From Paguma larvata (Eukaryota; Chordata; Mammalia; Carnivora; Viverridae), in NCBI GenBank assembly GCA_030068075.1, contig CM057841.1, forward strand, positions 7,387,565-7,451,564: DNA of 64,000 nt, written 5' to 3'. This document shows, piece after piece, positions 48,961-60,173 of this stretch (position 1 is the stretch's first letter; each line of letters starts with the position of its first letter). A program made the position numbers and the translations under genes. The notes beneath the pieces were generated by a model. It was not told the DNA's origin. It did not search any database and saw nothing but the letters and a program-made list of their open reading frames with translations.

Positions 48961-49087
48961 TAAATTATACGTTATTTTTTAATTTACCTATAGATAAACC
49001 CCCACATTTGCAAAGAGACGTGTGTGTACAGTTATTCACAGTAGCATTGTTGGTAACAGCAAAAGATATTAAAAATAATTTAACCGT

Positions 49088-49312
49088 GGGGCGCCTGGGT
49101 GGCTCAGTCGGTTAAGCCTCTGACTTCGGCTCAAGTCATGATCTCACAGATGGTGAGTTCAAGCCTTGTGTCGAGCTCTGTGCCGACAGCTCAGAACCTG
49201 GAACCTGCTTCAGATTCTGTATCTCCCTCTCTCTGCACCTCCCCCACTCATGCTCTGTCTCTATTTGTGTCTCAAAAATAAATATTAAAAAAAAATTTTT
49301 TAAATAATTTAA
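49088..49312 (+). repeat. CAN SINE
   Basis: aataatttaacc on both sides. Confidence 0.93.
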
Positions 49313-49836
49313 CCAAAAGGCCAGTGAAGCGATTAGAAACAATTTAAATGGTCATTACTATGTAACTGATATAATAAGTTTGTTACATCAATCCGATGGA
49401 ATACGATGGAAGCATTAAAAAGGAGGAGGAAGCTTTTCATGTGCCGACCTGATACAACCATAGCGTCTTGTTGCCTACAATTTACTTGCATCTATCTGAA
49501 AAGATGTCTGAGAAAAATATTATTTTCGGTAGTTGAATTTCCACCTACTTCTCATAATAGAAGAGGATCCATATTGGGTAGGAAGATGGCAGTCTCTACC
49601 ACATCCTACCCCATTGTCCCCTCAACATCCCTGTATTCTCTTCCAAACAGAAGCAGTCCCATGCTTCCCAAGGGCAATAGCCCCGATGTTTTATTTTGTA
49701 GTTTTAGACTCAATCAGGTCTAGAAGTGTTCCTTTGTCATGAGTGTTCCATGAACTTAAAAGAATCCTCAGCTTCCAGAGACCCAATACACAATGGCGTG
49801 TAGGAACTGGGGATACACAATGAAAACTTCCAATGA
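49313..49836. other. Unassigned DNA
   Basis: No gene recognised. Open frames at 49,406-49,742 show no family features. 49,931-50,255 is also unassigned, apart from an A run near 50,053. Confidence 0.35.
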
Positions 49837-49930
49837 GGGGGCACCTGAGTGGCTCAGTTGGTTAAGCGCCCAAATTCACCTCAGGTCATGATCCCGCTGC
49901 TTAACCAACTGAGCCACCCAGGGAGCCCTG
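49837..49930. repeat. Palindromic SINE remnant (two heads facing)
   Basis: A + strand head (49,837-49,893) meets a - strand head (49,897-49,930). The arms ggctcagttggttaagc (49,851-49,867) and its exact reverse complement (49,899-49,915) pair perfectly. Confidence 0.85.
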
Positions 49931-50255
49931 GGTGAAGGACTTTTGATAACAAGACTACCTAATATTTATTTTGAATTCTTTCTTGCGCCAGTGCATCAGG
50001 AAAGTATGTTACACAGTAATGGATAATTTTTGAGTGATTATTTACAGAAAGCAAAAAAAAAAAAAAAAAAAGCTGAGTATTATTGTGGACTGACTTATTC
50101 CAAAACAGAAGCACCAGGCAACAGTCAGAGTGCTTTACTTGAAGCAGAAATTCAAAACGGTGTTCATAAAAATGTCAGCCACATGTTTGTAAATCTTGTA
50201 AACTGCAATGATACAAGGGTCAGAGATCATTTTAGCTAGACTTTAAAGGTTCTCA

Positions 50256-50490
50256 CTTGGGGTGCCTGGGTGACTCAATTGGTTAAGCGTCCAACTTCGG
50301 CTCAGGTCATGCTCTCATAGTTCATGAGTTCAAGCCCCACATAGGGCTCTGCTGACAGCTCAGAGCCTGGAACCTGCTTCAGTTTCTGTGTCTCCCTCTC
50401 TCTCTCTCTGCCCCTCCCCTACTTATGCTCTGTCTCTCTCTCTCTCAAAAATAAATAAAAACATTAAAAAAAATTTTTAATAAAAAAATA
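50256..50490 (+). repeat. CAN SINE
   Basis: aaggttct on both sides. Confidence 0.92.
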
Positions 50491-50499
50491 AAGGTTCTA

Positions 50500-51345
50500 C
50501 TTGACATCTGGATGTTACCATTGCTTATTGACTCATTAATTCAATATTTATTGAGTGTCTATCACACATTAGGCACTATTTTACACATAGGGTCTGGGGA
50601 TCCATCAGTGAACAGTATGGACCAAAATCCCCGCCTTCAGGTAAGTTACATTCTCATTATGTGAAGGAAAGCATACCAAGTACTACACACAGTTATTATA
50701 CCATTTCATGCCAATAGATTTGACAGTTTGGACGAAATGGCTAAACTCATTAAAAGCTAAAGTTTTCCAAAATTGACAGAAGAGGAAATAGAAGATCTAA
50801 ATAGTCCCATAACTATGAAAGAAATAGAACTCGTTACTAAAAGCCTTCCCAGATAGAAAACCCAGGGGCCAACTGGCTTTGCTGGTGAATTTCTGAACAT
50901 TTACCAAAGAGTACAATCAGAGGAATAACTTCCCAAGTCTTTGTAGGAGGCCATTAGAAGTTTGGTGTAAAAGCTAACAAAGACATTAGCAGAAAGGAAA
51001 ACAATAGATCCATCTTTACATAAACATAAATGCATAGGTTATAAACAAATGTAGTGACATAAATTATAACTAGACAAAATACATCACGAACAATCCTGGT
51101 TTATTCTAGGAATGCAAGGGTAGTTTCACATGCAAAAAATTAATCAATATGATGTATGATGATGTAAATAAAAGGATAGAAATGATAATATATGCATAAA
51201 GTGCATTTGATACAATTCTATAGCCATTCATGATTTTTAAAAGCAGAAAACAGTAAACTATTAATACAAAGAAATTTCTGTAATCTGATTAAAAACAGCT
51301 TAAAATAAAACCTATAGCAAACATCTTAATGGTAAAATAACTCGT
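50500..51345 (+). repeat. L1 ORF2 fragment, reverse transcriptase region
   Basis: Translated fragments resemble L1 RT in order (acccaggggccaactggc region; then cctggtttattctaggaatg, agtttcacatgcaaaaaatt). Many stops. 51,346-51,620 is the 3' flank of the FPR pseudogene with nothing else seen. Confidence 0.6.
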
Positions 51346-51623
51346 TTTTCCCTTACCATATTCTCTCATTTAAGCTTTACCAATTCCCGTCACTTTCTCT
51401 TCTCCTTCCTTGTACCTTTTTACAATCTCTACTCATCCCAGGGGAAGAGGCTGAGGCTCAAAATCCAAAAAGGACACCTTATGTCATTCCCCCCTCCCCC
51501 AAATCAGGGGACACCAAAGTATTTTTCACGATGGGTGTTTCCATATGAGCCAGAGGTAAGATGGAGCTGGAAATGGGAGTAGGGTAAGAGCACACAGAGC
51601 TCAAAAATATCCCGCAGCCTCCC

Positions 51624-52655
51624 TCACATTGCCTGTAACTCTGCTTCTTCACGAAGTAGAGTGGATTTGTTTGTTGTGTCATTGGTCTGCGATAAGTCCT
51701 CACTGAGGGCCCTCTCCAGACTGGCAGGCAGGGAGTGGATCAGTCTCTCTCGGAAGTCTTGGCCAACGAAGACATAAAGGATTGGATTGAGGCAGCTGTT
51801 GAAGAAGGCCAGGGAGCTCTTTGGATTAGTCAAGACATCAAGGATTTTGTACTTTCCCTCCAAGAACATCTCTTTGAGCCAGACTGTGCCTGAAAGGGGA
51901 ACCAACAGAGAAAGAAGAAGCCACAATAGCAGTAAGCACCCATAAGGGACGGCTGGATTTAATCATGCCTTTTTTTGTGCATCTTGGCAGCAATGAGCCC
52001 ATAGCAGATAGCAACAATGGAGATCGGCAAACTGAAGCCAACGATAAACCGGACGGTCCCTCTGGCCGTCAGCATGGTGATAGCCACCTTCAACCTCTCT
52101 TCAGTACTGTCGCCCCAGTTTGCAAGGTTGAAAGTACAGTATATGTTCCCTCTTCCATCATTTACCATAGTCAAGAAGATGAAAACTGGCAAGGTAAGGA
52201 CTGGGCAAAAATCCAGGGTGCGCTGATGAGCTTTGTAGCCAAACTTACAGTGCGGTGGTTCTGGGCCCAGACTGGATGCAGGACACAAATACAGTGGTCC
52301 AGGGCAATGAAAGCAATGAGGAAGACACTTCCAAACAGGTTCGTGTCCACCACAACATGAATTGCCTTGCACAGGAACAAGCCAAAAGGCCACCGTTCTC
52401 TCATGGCCATTGAGACAATGAGAAATGGTAGAGCGGCAATGAAAGAGAAGTCTGCCAAGGCCAAGTGCAGGTAACAGACGGTGGTGACAGTGTGTAGCAC
52501 CTGGAATCCAGCCACCCAGATCACAAGCCCATTGCCCAGGATGCCAAGACAAAGGTGATCCCAAGCACCACCAGAGGTAGGATCCACAGAACAGTGTAGC
52601 CAGTAGACTCATATCTCTCCGTATTCATTCAGAGCAACAGAGAGGTTGTTTCCAT
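51624..52655 (-). pseudogene. Formyl peptide receptor-like GPCR pseudogene (FPR2/FPR3-like)
   Basis: Formyl peptide receptors are seven-helix receptors of phagocytes. Homology covers the whole protein in about 1,030 bp (normal is about 350 codons) but jumps between frames. The ATG at 52655 gives METTSLLL and then TGA. TM1 to TM4 follow in another frame ([38 protein letters not shown]), then TM4-TM5 with DGRGNIYCTFNLANW and ERLKVAITMLTARG, then [10 protein letters not shown] in the third extracellular loop, TM7 [19 protein letters not shown], and a tail ending ELQAM-stop. The DRC motif after TM3 is DHC. There are at least four frame breaks. A splice acceptor (tttcag, about 11 bp before ATG) is kept, so this is a decayed gene, not a retrocopy. 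The closest human relatives by memory are FPR2 and FPR3; the neighbouring ZNF genes favour an FPR3-position gene. Confidence 0.88.
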
Positions 52656-53480
52656 CTTGCATACACCTGAAACATTTCAACGATGGCCATTTCTAATCCA
52701 CAGAACCATCTTACAGCATCGCTATTCGTGGCCAACATCAACTTCCGCTATAGCTACCACTCCAACCAGGACACCCACTCTCCTGAAACTTGGCGGGTCA
52801 TACTATATGATTGGCATTCTTTTGGCTGTTACTTTGGGAAAGGATACTTCTCCATAGTCCCATAATTATTCATATGCATTCCACCTATCAGGCTGATTGC
52901 TTAGCCAATAGGATTACAAGGTTCCTGTTCACTAGCAGAAAACTGCACCAAGGGCATATAGATAAGAGAAATTGATTAGAGACAATTACATCTTGGTGAG
53001 GGAAACACTAGACTGAGTCAGTAGGTTCACCTCTCACCCCACCCACTGCTTAGATGCTGGCAAGCTCTGCAACCCCTTTTCAGCCCCAGGTTCCCCTAGA
53101 CTCCTGGCTCCCACTATGCGGACCCTTCACCTGCTGTGTGCTTGGTATTTAAGTTAAAGTTTTAGAGTTTGGTTTGAGTTTATAGTTGAGAATCTGGTAA
53201 TATGTAGTAATGTGTTACATTCTGTGGATTCTGTGCTAGAGGAAGTCGGCACAGGGGGCCTTATCTCTGCGTTTGACCCTCTGTTTTTCATTGCTTAATA
53301 TCCAGCTGTTCTCTGTGATGCAAATAACTTTTACCCATTGCATAGCATTAGTATTCTGTGGGATTAAGAGCATGAGAATAATAAAATTTATTAGTAGTAT
53401 CTGTTGGGTTCCTACCAGAGACCATGTGTTGTGCTAATTGCTTTATATGGAGACCCAGTTTAATCTACATAAAAATGCTA
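52656..53480. other. FPR 5' flank, unassigned
   Basis: Apart from the splice acceptor next to the FPR ATG no exon or repeat was recognised. Confidence 0.35.
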
Positions 53481-53483
53481 TAA

Positions 53484-53593
53484 TGCAGGATGGCTGGCTG
53501 GCTAAGTGAGTTGAGCATCCAACTCTTGATCTTGGGGTTGTAAGTTTGAGTGCCACACTGGGTTTGGAGATTACTTAAAAATAAAATCCTTCT
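53484..53593 (+). repeat. CAN SINE, short form
   Basis: No CT tract. Confidence 0.8.
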
Positions 53594-53607
53594 AAAAAAG
53601 TGAGACT

Positions 53608-53814
53608 TGGGGCGCCTGGGTGGCTCAGTCAGTTGAGCGTCCGACTTCGGCTCAGGTCATGATCTCACTGTCTGTGAGTTCGAGCCCCACGTCGGGCTCT
53701 GTGCTGATGGCTCAGAGCCTGGAGCCTGCTTCGGATTCTGTGTCTCACTCTCTCTCTGCCCCTCCCCCACTCATGTCTGTCTCTCTCTGTCTCAAAAATG
53801 AATAAACATTAAAA
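53608..53814 (+). repeat. CAN SINE
   Basis: Duplication aaaaaagtgagacttg at its edges (second copy to 53,830). Confidence 0.93.
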
Positions 53815-53828
53815 AAAAAAGTGAGACT

Positions 53829-54184
53829 TGCCTGAGTGGCCCAGTCAGTTAGGTGTCCAACTCTTTTTTTTTTTTTAATTTTTCTAATGTTTATTTTTGA
53901 GAGAGAGTGCGTGAGCGAGGGCACAAGTAGGGGAGGGGCAGAAAGAGAGGGAGACACAGAATCTGAGGCAGGCTCTAGGCTCCAGCTGTCGGCACAGAGC
54001 CCAATGCGGGGCTCAAACCCACAAACCACGAGATCGTGACCTGAGTCAAAGTCAGACACTTAACCAACTGAGCCACTCAGGCACCCTGAGCGTCCAACTC
54101 TTGATTGTGGCTTGGGTCATGATCCCAGGGTCATGGAATCGAGCCCCAAGTTGAACTTCATGCTGAGCATGGAGCCTGCTTGGG

Positions 54185-54234
<50 letters not shown>

Positions 54235-54310
54235 TCTCTCCTGCCCCTCACCGCTCATGTGTGCTCTCTCTCTCTCTTAAAACAATTTTTAAAAATTAAA
54301 AAAAAGAAAT
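53829..54310 (+). repeat. CAN SINE, split by another SINE
   Basis: Parts 53,829-53,865 and 54,090-54,310; (TC)n at 54,187-54,226. Confidence 0.88.
53866..54089 (-). repeat. CAN SINE inside a SINE
   Basis: gtccaactctt on both sides (53,855 and 54,092). Confidence 0.92.
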
Positions 54311-54537
54311 ATCCAGGGTGACTATTAAAATGGGTATTCATGAACCCCATCCTAGAAATCTCTTTGCATAAAAGCTAGAGTGGTCTTCTACGGCCTCAAG
54401 AATTTGAGAATCATCTTACCCTGGGCTATTCGGCCTCCTTAAGAGAAATTGCAATTACCAAGCACCTGTTCACATTTAATACTCATGATAATGTTGCGAG
54501 GTGTCTGTTATCATCCCTCTTTTACCAAAGGGAAACC

Positions 54538-54650
54538 ATGGCCTGCTTGGGATTCGCTTTCTTTCCCTCTCTCTCTCTCTCTGCCCTTCCCTTGCTCTCT
54601 CTCTCTCTCTCTCTCTCAAAATAAATAAATAAACTTAAAAACAAAAAACA
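54538..54650 (+). repeat. CAN SINE, 5'-truncated
   Basis: Starts at gcctgcttgggattcgc. Confidence 0.8.
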
Positions 54651-55190
54651 CCAAAGTATCATTACCACATAATGTAAAAGGAAGCCCTGACTCTGGCAGG
54701 GAAAGTGACCTGCCAGTGTCAAAATTATTAAGGGGCACAGTTGGATTTCTTACCAGATTTCATACAGCAGCTCAGCACTTCTGCGTCCGCTGACTCTACC
54801 TCTCCAGCACATTTGCATTTCCAAGCTTTGAAATCACTGTTGTAGTTCTGCTTTCTCCTGTCTGCTTTTCCCTGGCCTCTCCCCTCCTCATCCCTGCTCT
54901 CATCTGGTGCCTTTGCCTCATATTTTAATGGGAAAATGGTAACCATTAGAACTTTTTAGCCTTCCCTGCCCCAAACCTTTCAATCTACCTGCACCGCTAC
55001 AGTCAGTATAGAGTTCTCATTCATCCCAGCAGCTCCCCTCCCGTGTTTGCTCTGGATCCCTTCCTACCTCACCTTCCCAAGAACTTTCCTTCTGCATTTT
55101 CTTTTCTGCCAGAAATGAAACCCCAAGATTTTCTTAATACTAGATTATTCTCACTATCACATGAATGTTTTCTTATCTCTTCCCTTTACA
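54651..55190. other. Unassigned DNA, possibly L2 in part
   Basis: 54,940-55,180 is pyrimidine-rich in the L2 style. It ends at the AAAGAAACCATCC target site. Confidence 0.3.
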
Positions 55191-55202
55191 AAGAAACCAT
55201 CC

Positions 55203-55430
55203 CAGGGGCCCTGGGTGACTGAGTTGGTTAAGTGACAGACTATTCATCTCAGCTCAGGTCATGATCTCGAGGTTCATGAATTCGAGCCCCGCATCAGGCT
55301 CTGCACTGACGACAGTGCAAAGCGTGCTTGGAATTCTCTCTCTCTTCTCTCTCTGCCCCTACCCTCTCACACACACACACACTCTCTCTCTCTCAAAATA
55401 AATAAACTTAAAAAAAAGTTTTTTTAAATA
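55203..55430 (+). repeat. CAN SINE
   Basis: aaagaaaccatcc at both edges (55,190-55,202; 55,432-55,444). Confidence 0.92.
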
Positions 55431-55444
55431 AAAAGAAACCATCC

Positions 55445-55590
55445 TGGGGACCCTGGGGGGCTCAGTTGGTCAAATGTCTGACTCTTAATCTCAGCTCAAG
55501 TCTTGAACTCAAGTCTTGATCTCAGGGTCATGAGTTCAAGCCCCACATTGGGCTCCATGCTGGGTGTGAAGCCTACTTTAAAAAAAAAAT
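55445..55590 (+). repeat. CAN SINE, short form
   Basis: Internal duplication of ctcaagtcttga. Confidence 0.82.
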
Positions 55591-55796
55591 GAATGGGGCA
55601 CCAGGGTAGCTCAGTGGGTTAAGCTTCAACTTCAGCTCATAATCTCCCAGTTTGTGGGTTCAAGCCCTGAGTTGGGCTCTCTGCTGTCAGCACACAGCCC
55701 GCTTCAGATCCTCTGTCCTCCTCTCCCTTTGCTCCTCCCCCACACTCTCTCGAAAATAAACCAAATAAATAAATAAATAAATAAATAAATAAACAA
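55591..55796 (+). repeat. CAN SINE split at its tail by the MRPL42 retrocopy
   Basis: (AAAT)n tail ends at the retrocopy duplication site; the rest of the tail resumes at 56,522. Confidence 0.88.
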
Positions 55797-55803
55797 ATCT
55801 TTA

Positions 55804-56508
55804 TTTTTTTAATATATATATATATAAAAGACATTTTATTATTGTTTTGCTATATAACAGTGAATATTCTCAATTGAATTTTCTCAAATGGCAAATAAGA
55901 CACAAGATAACATTTCTTTGATTCCTGAAAACCTCAATATCATCTGTCTTTTGGAGGATCCAGTTTCCTACGACGTCTATGATACTGTCCACGAGGATAC
56001 CAACGGTGCTTAGTAGTAAAGAACATTTTGCTAAGTTGTTCTATCATAGGTCCTTGCTCAAAGTGTTCATTTTTTTCTTCTAATCTGGTTTTCAGCATTT
56101 GATCATGTGTTTCTTCATTATTATGCACAGGATCTGGCCGTGGGATAGGTTTTGTATGTTCATACGGAATGTCCACAGAAGGGTGGTAGCACACTATCGT
56201 CCTGCCATCAGATGTCGAAGCAAGCTCTACTTTGCAATTATAGTCATCTGGAAGAGGAGAATACGTAGATTTATGACAAACACGATATAAAGCTCGGTTT
56301 TGAATCGGAAATAAATGTTTCCAGATAGTTCTGTTTGATAGCGCCCATTTTACTGCTGCTAATACCATGGTGACTCAAGATGCTTATCAGGTGGTGGGAA
56401 AGATGATCTGAAGAGAAACTGCTTTTAAAATCTGCCTCCAGGCATACCTATTTTCATCCCTGACAGCCGCTCACCGAGAGCCTGCCATTTTACCTCAATC
56501 CGGGTCCC
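55804..56508 (-). mobile_element. MRPL42 retrocopy (processed, L1-mediated insertion)
   Basis: An intronless copy of a mitochondrial ribosomal protein L42 mRNA: a 5' UTR of about 140 bp, a complete reading frame, a 3' UTR of about 100 bp with AATAAA (- strand, 55840-55835) and a short A-tail (T run at 55804-55810). It is flanked by perfect 13-bp duplications AAACAAATCTTTA at 55791-55803 and 56509-56521. The insertion split the A-rich tail of a SINE. Confidence 0.9.
55940..56368 (-). CDS. MRPL42-like protein, 142 codons, open retrocopy
   Basis: MRPL42 is a component of the mitochondrial ribosome (large subunit in most descriptions). The frame runs from ATG at 56368 to TGA at 55942-55940 without a break and has the same length as I recall for the human protein (142 residues). 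Recognisable blocks are [75 protein letters not shown] and a basic C-terminus ending PPKDR. The N-terminal mitochondrial targeting region ([11 protein letters not shown]) is present. There is no intron and the gene lies among SINEs, so it is a retrocopy, not the parent. It may be young or under constraint; a promoter is not evident, and absence of expression is the default expectation. Confidence 0.82.
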   Translation of the reverse strand: MVLAAVKWALSNRTIWKHLFPIQNRALYRVCHKSTYSPLPDDYNCKVELASTSDGRTIVCYHPSVDIPYEHTKPIPRPDPVHNNEETHDQMLKTRLEEKNEHFEQGPMIEQLSKMFFTTKHRWYPRGQYHRRRRKLDPPKDR

Positions 56509-56545
56509 AAACAAATCTTTAAAAATAAAAAGAAACCATCCTGTT

Positions 56546-56661
56546 CTGTTTTTTAAAGATTTTATTTTTAAGAAATCTCTATACCCAACATGGGGTTTGA
56601 AGTCACAACCCTGAGATTGAGAGTCACACGATCCACTGACTGAGCCAACCAAGAGCCCCCT
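56546..56661 (-). repeat. CAN SINE, short form
   Basis: Body ttaagaaatctctatacccaa. Confidence 0.78.
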
Positions 56662-56784
56662 CTAAATTTCGCTTTAAGTGTTAGGGCATCCCAGGGCTTG
56701 TACCTGTTCCCCTTCATCCTCTCTACATATCTTTCCATAGATAGAATCATATGGTCTCATGGCTTATGATACCACACCGATGAC

Positions 56785-56898
56785 TACTTTTTAAGTTTTG
56801 TTTACTTAAGTAATCTCCACACCCAACGTCTGGCTCAAACTCATATCCCCGAGGTCAAGAGTCCCCTCCTCTGCCAGCTGAGCCAACCAGGCACCCCT
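56785..56898 (-). repeat. CAN SINE, short form
   Basis: 56,662-56,784 and 56,899-57,100 around it look like L2 or are unassigned. Confidence 0.78.
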
Positions 56899-57099
56899 GT
56901 ATTGATAACTTCTCATGTAAGTCATCAGCCTTGGCTTCTCCCTAGAGCTCTAGCCTGACATAACCACCTGACTTCTTGACACCTCCCTGTGGGAATGCCC
57001 AAGGCACTCCAAACCTGACATTACCCGAACCAAACTCAAATATTCCATCCTCCCAAATCTGCCTCTCTCACAGTATTCTGTATCTAGTTGGAATTTAAA

Positions 57100-58480
57100 C
57101 CCCCAGCTGTTAAAGTGCCAAGTCTAAAGCATATCCTTGCTGTCTTTCCCTTATCACCCAAAGCAATCCAAGTCTATAGATTCTGTCTGCAAAGCAACTG
57201 AACCCACACCCAGGAGCATTTCCATCCCCACTGCCCTTGTCGGTGGCCCGTTGTCTGGTCTGCGTGTTTGCACTGACCTTGCAAATAGCTTGTTCCTGCT
57301 CCAAATGCCTCCCCCTACTCACCCCTAAACATCCATTCTCCAGACGGTGGCCATATGACCTTTTAAAAACACAGATCATGACATTATTCTGTTCAACACC
57401 CTCCAGTGGTTTCCAAAGTCCTAACTCAAGCTTGCAGAGCACTCTTGGATCTGCCCTGTCTATCCTTCTTTTGTGACCCAATTTCCAAAGTGTGGGGGAG
57501 TCCCCACACCAACAAATAATTCTTGGACCCCTGCTGGGGTCAAAGAATTCAGCTCAGTTCTGACACCATCAAATCACACAGGTTAAAAGTTCAGTCCTGA
57601 AAGATGCCTTTCATGTCCCTGGGCCGAATGAGACACCAGCTGCAAGGCCAGGGTACCTGTGCGTCCAACTGACTGGCTGTCAATCAGAGGTTCCCACAAC
57701 CTCTTCCTCACATAACCTGGTAACTCCAGAACCCAGAGAACTATTTTATTTACTAGATCACCAGTTAAATAGAAAATGAGGTAACTTAGGAACAGCCAGA
57801 TGGAAGAGGTCAGTAGGGCCAGGTATGAGGCAAGGGCAGGAAGCTTTCATGGGCTCTCCAGGTGTGCCGCTCTCCCGACATCTCCATGTGTTTTCACCAA
57901 CCTGGAAGCTCCCCGAACCCCACGTCCTTTTGGGGTTTTATGGAGTGTTCATTACACAGGCACAACTGATTAACTCATTGGCCCCTGGGGATTGAACTCA
58001 GTTTCCACCTCTTCTTCTCTCCCTGGAGGTCAAGGAGCCGAACCTGAAAGTTCCAGTACCGGCAACCAGCCCCCAGCGTTAGGTGCCTACCAAAGCCACC
58101 TCATTAACATAACAAAAGACACCTCTATTGCCCTCATCACTTAAGAAATTCCCAAGGTTTTAGGAGCTCAGTGCCAGCAACAGGACAAAGACCCAACATA
58201 TACTTCTTATTATGTATCACAACATCACACTCAGTCATACTTCATACATTCACTCTGATCTTACACAATGGGCTCCATCCAAATTGAATTCCTTCAATTC
58301 CTTGAACATGCTGAGCTCGCTGCCATCTCAGGGCTTCTGGATCTTCTGTTCCTTCTGCCTATGATGCTCTTTCAGGCTTCCCACATTTGGCTCTTACTAA
58401 ATATTCAGTCCAAGCTTTCATATTAACATCTTCAGAGGCCCCACCTGGGCCATTAATCCAAAGTAGCTATACCAGTTATT
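57100..58480 (+). repeat. L2 fragment in two halves around an LTR
   Basis: 57,110-57,470 (acacagatcatgacattattctg, ccctccagtggtttccaaag) and 58,235-58,480 (gaacatgctgagctcgctgc, tcttctgttccttctgcct) are consecutive L2 segments. Confidence 0.5.
57480..58232 (-). repeat. Ancient LTR (MaLR/ERVL-like) splitting an L2
   Basis: Antisense LTR-like sequence (ggggttttatggagtgttcattacac, cagcccccagcgttaggtgcc, cacctcattaacataac). L2-like sequence stops at 57,475 and resumes at 58,235. Confidence 0.4.
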
Positions 58481-58579
58481 TTTCTCGTTTATTTATCCAT
58501 TTGTTTCTTTTCTATTCTAAATATCCTCCACATTAGCATATGTGCTAGAAGACTACCAAATTCTTTCAATGTTTTGTTT

Positions 58580-59116
58580 CTAGAGTAACGCTATCCAATG
58601 GAAACATAAACACAAGCCATAAATATGAGTCATATATGAAGATTACCATTCTTTTTACAAAGTAAAAGAAATTGATTATAATAACATTAATTTTAATAAT
58701 ATATTGTACTTAAGCCAACATATCAAAAGAATATCATTTGAAAATGTAACCAGCATAAGAATCATCAGTCAGGGGGCTCCTGGGTGGCTCAGCTGGTTGA
58801 GCATCCGACATCAGCTCAGGTCATGATCTCACAGTGAGGGGTTCAAGCCCCCCATCAGGCTCTCTGCTGTCAGCACAGAGCCCACTTTGGGTTCTCTGTC
58901 CCAGTCTCTCTTTGCCTCTCCCCTGCCTGCACTCTCTCTCTCAAAAATAAACAAACTTTAAAAAAAAGTTATCAGATATTTTACATTCTTTTTTCATACT
59001 AAGTCTTTGAATATACTAAATCGATTTCACACTTACAGCACGTTGCTAGTTGGACCAGCAAGAGCTCAACAACTGTATGTGGCAAGTGGATTCTGTATTG
59101 GACAGCCCAGCTCTAA
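58580..59116. repeat. hAT-type DNA transposon with inverted ends, cut by a SINE
   Basis: The ends tagagtaacgctatccaat and attggacagcccagctcta are inverted repeats of each other with a few mismatches. A SINE occupies 58,768-58,972. Confidence 0.6.
58768..58972 (+). repeat. CAN SINE in a hAT element
   Basis: atcatcagtcag / ttatcagat at its edges. Confidence 0.9.
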
Positions 59117-59599
59117 GGGTTTAGGAGGTATCTGCCACATCGTAGATATTCAAATAATGAGTTTTGAAATCGTCAACCCCCCCCCCACGTACCACCAGCC
59201 GAGATCCTTTTTCTGTCTCTAGTTTTTGGCTTCCTGCAGAGTGACTAAACCAGGGCAGATGCTTTATTGGACAAGGGGGGAGGGACAGTGGAGCTGGGAC
59301 CAATTAGATGACAGAAATCCAGCGATTCTTGCAATTTCCAGGAAGCAGCTTGGATGTGTTGTCAGTGTACCCTTCTTAGTAAGTCTGAATATTCCCCTCA
59401 CCTCCAACCTACGGTGGGGGGCAGGAATTCAGCCCTCTAAATGTCAAGGGTCAAGGAATCTGGATGTTCAGGCCCTTTCTCCTTCAGAGATTCAAGAAAA
59501 TGAAAGAAACAATTAGTGAGATGAGAGGAACTCAAGGTAAGCAATAGAAAGCATAGAAGATGATCAAAACCTTGTTTCTCTACTCACACAACAGGTTTT
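59117..59599. other. Unassigned DNA
   Basis: Contains a run of ten C at about 59,178. No gene features. Confidence 0.35.
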
Positions 59600-59731
59600 G
59601 TTTGTTTGTTTGTCCAAGTAGGGGCTTGAATCATGACCCTGAGATCAAGAGTCAAATGCAGGGGAGGTTGAGGGAGGTGGGCAAAAAAAAAAAAGTCAAA
59701 TGCTTAACTGACTGAGCCACACAGGGACCCT
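59600..59731 (-). repeat. CAN SINE, short form with insertion
   Basis: agtcaaatgc occurs twice around a G/A-rich insert (59,650-59,694). Confidence 0.7.
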
Positions 59732-60165
59732 TGCTGGTGTAGCACTCATGACACCAAATGTGTAATAAAGGGCTCAGTTGCACAAGCCTGCCCCCATTTC
59801 AGATGCTGCTTCTCAGCTTACCACCTATACTTCTGACTGACCAGCTATAAATCAGGGGCTTCTATGACTCCCTCTTCAGGTTCAGTAATTTACTAGAGTG
59901 GCCCAACAAATTCTGGAAGGCAATTTGCTTATGTTTACCAGTTTATTATAAAAGATACAACTCAAGAACAACCGAAGCCTATGTCCATTTTGTCATTTCA
60001 GATGAAAGAAGGAACAACAGTATTCATATCAACCCCCAGGCACAGCTGGCACAGCCAAGGAATCCGTGGGAACCCCACTAGCTTGTAAGTAGTTAATCAG
60101 CATTACCCTAAAGATATAATCATGAGAGGTACCTAATGAAAACTCTAACATAAAGAATAAAGATA
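59732..60165. repeat. Old LTR-like sequence
   Basis: ctgaccagctataaatcagg resembles ctgactggctgtcaatcagag in the 57.5-kb element. Further assignment was not possible. Confidence 0.3.
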
Positions 60166-60173
60166 CTTTTCAG

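Noticed and set aside
49406..49742. Overlapping + strand frames of 105 and 69 codons
   Set aside because: No motif, no splice context, low-complexity composition; treated as unassigned DNA.
51959..52612. 217-codon - strand open frame starting MSLLATLF
   Set aside because: Its first half is an out-of-frame shadow of FPR TM1-TM4; only its second half is the true FPR frame. It was folded into the pseudogene.
54186..54236. (TC)n/(GA)n tracts as regulatory GAGA sites
   Set aside because: They are the variable CT-rich parts of SINEs.
57110..57481. 123-codon - strand open frame
   Set aside because: Lies in L2-like sequence and has no family features.
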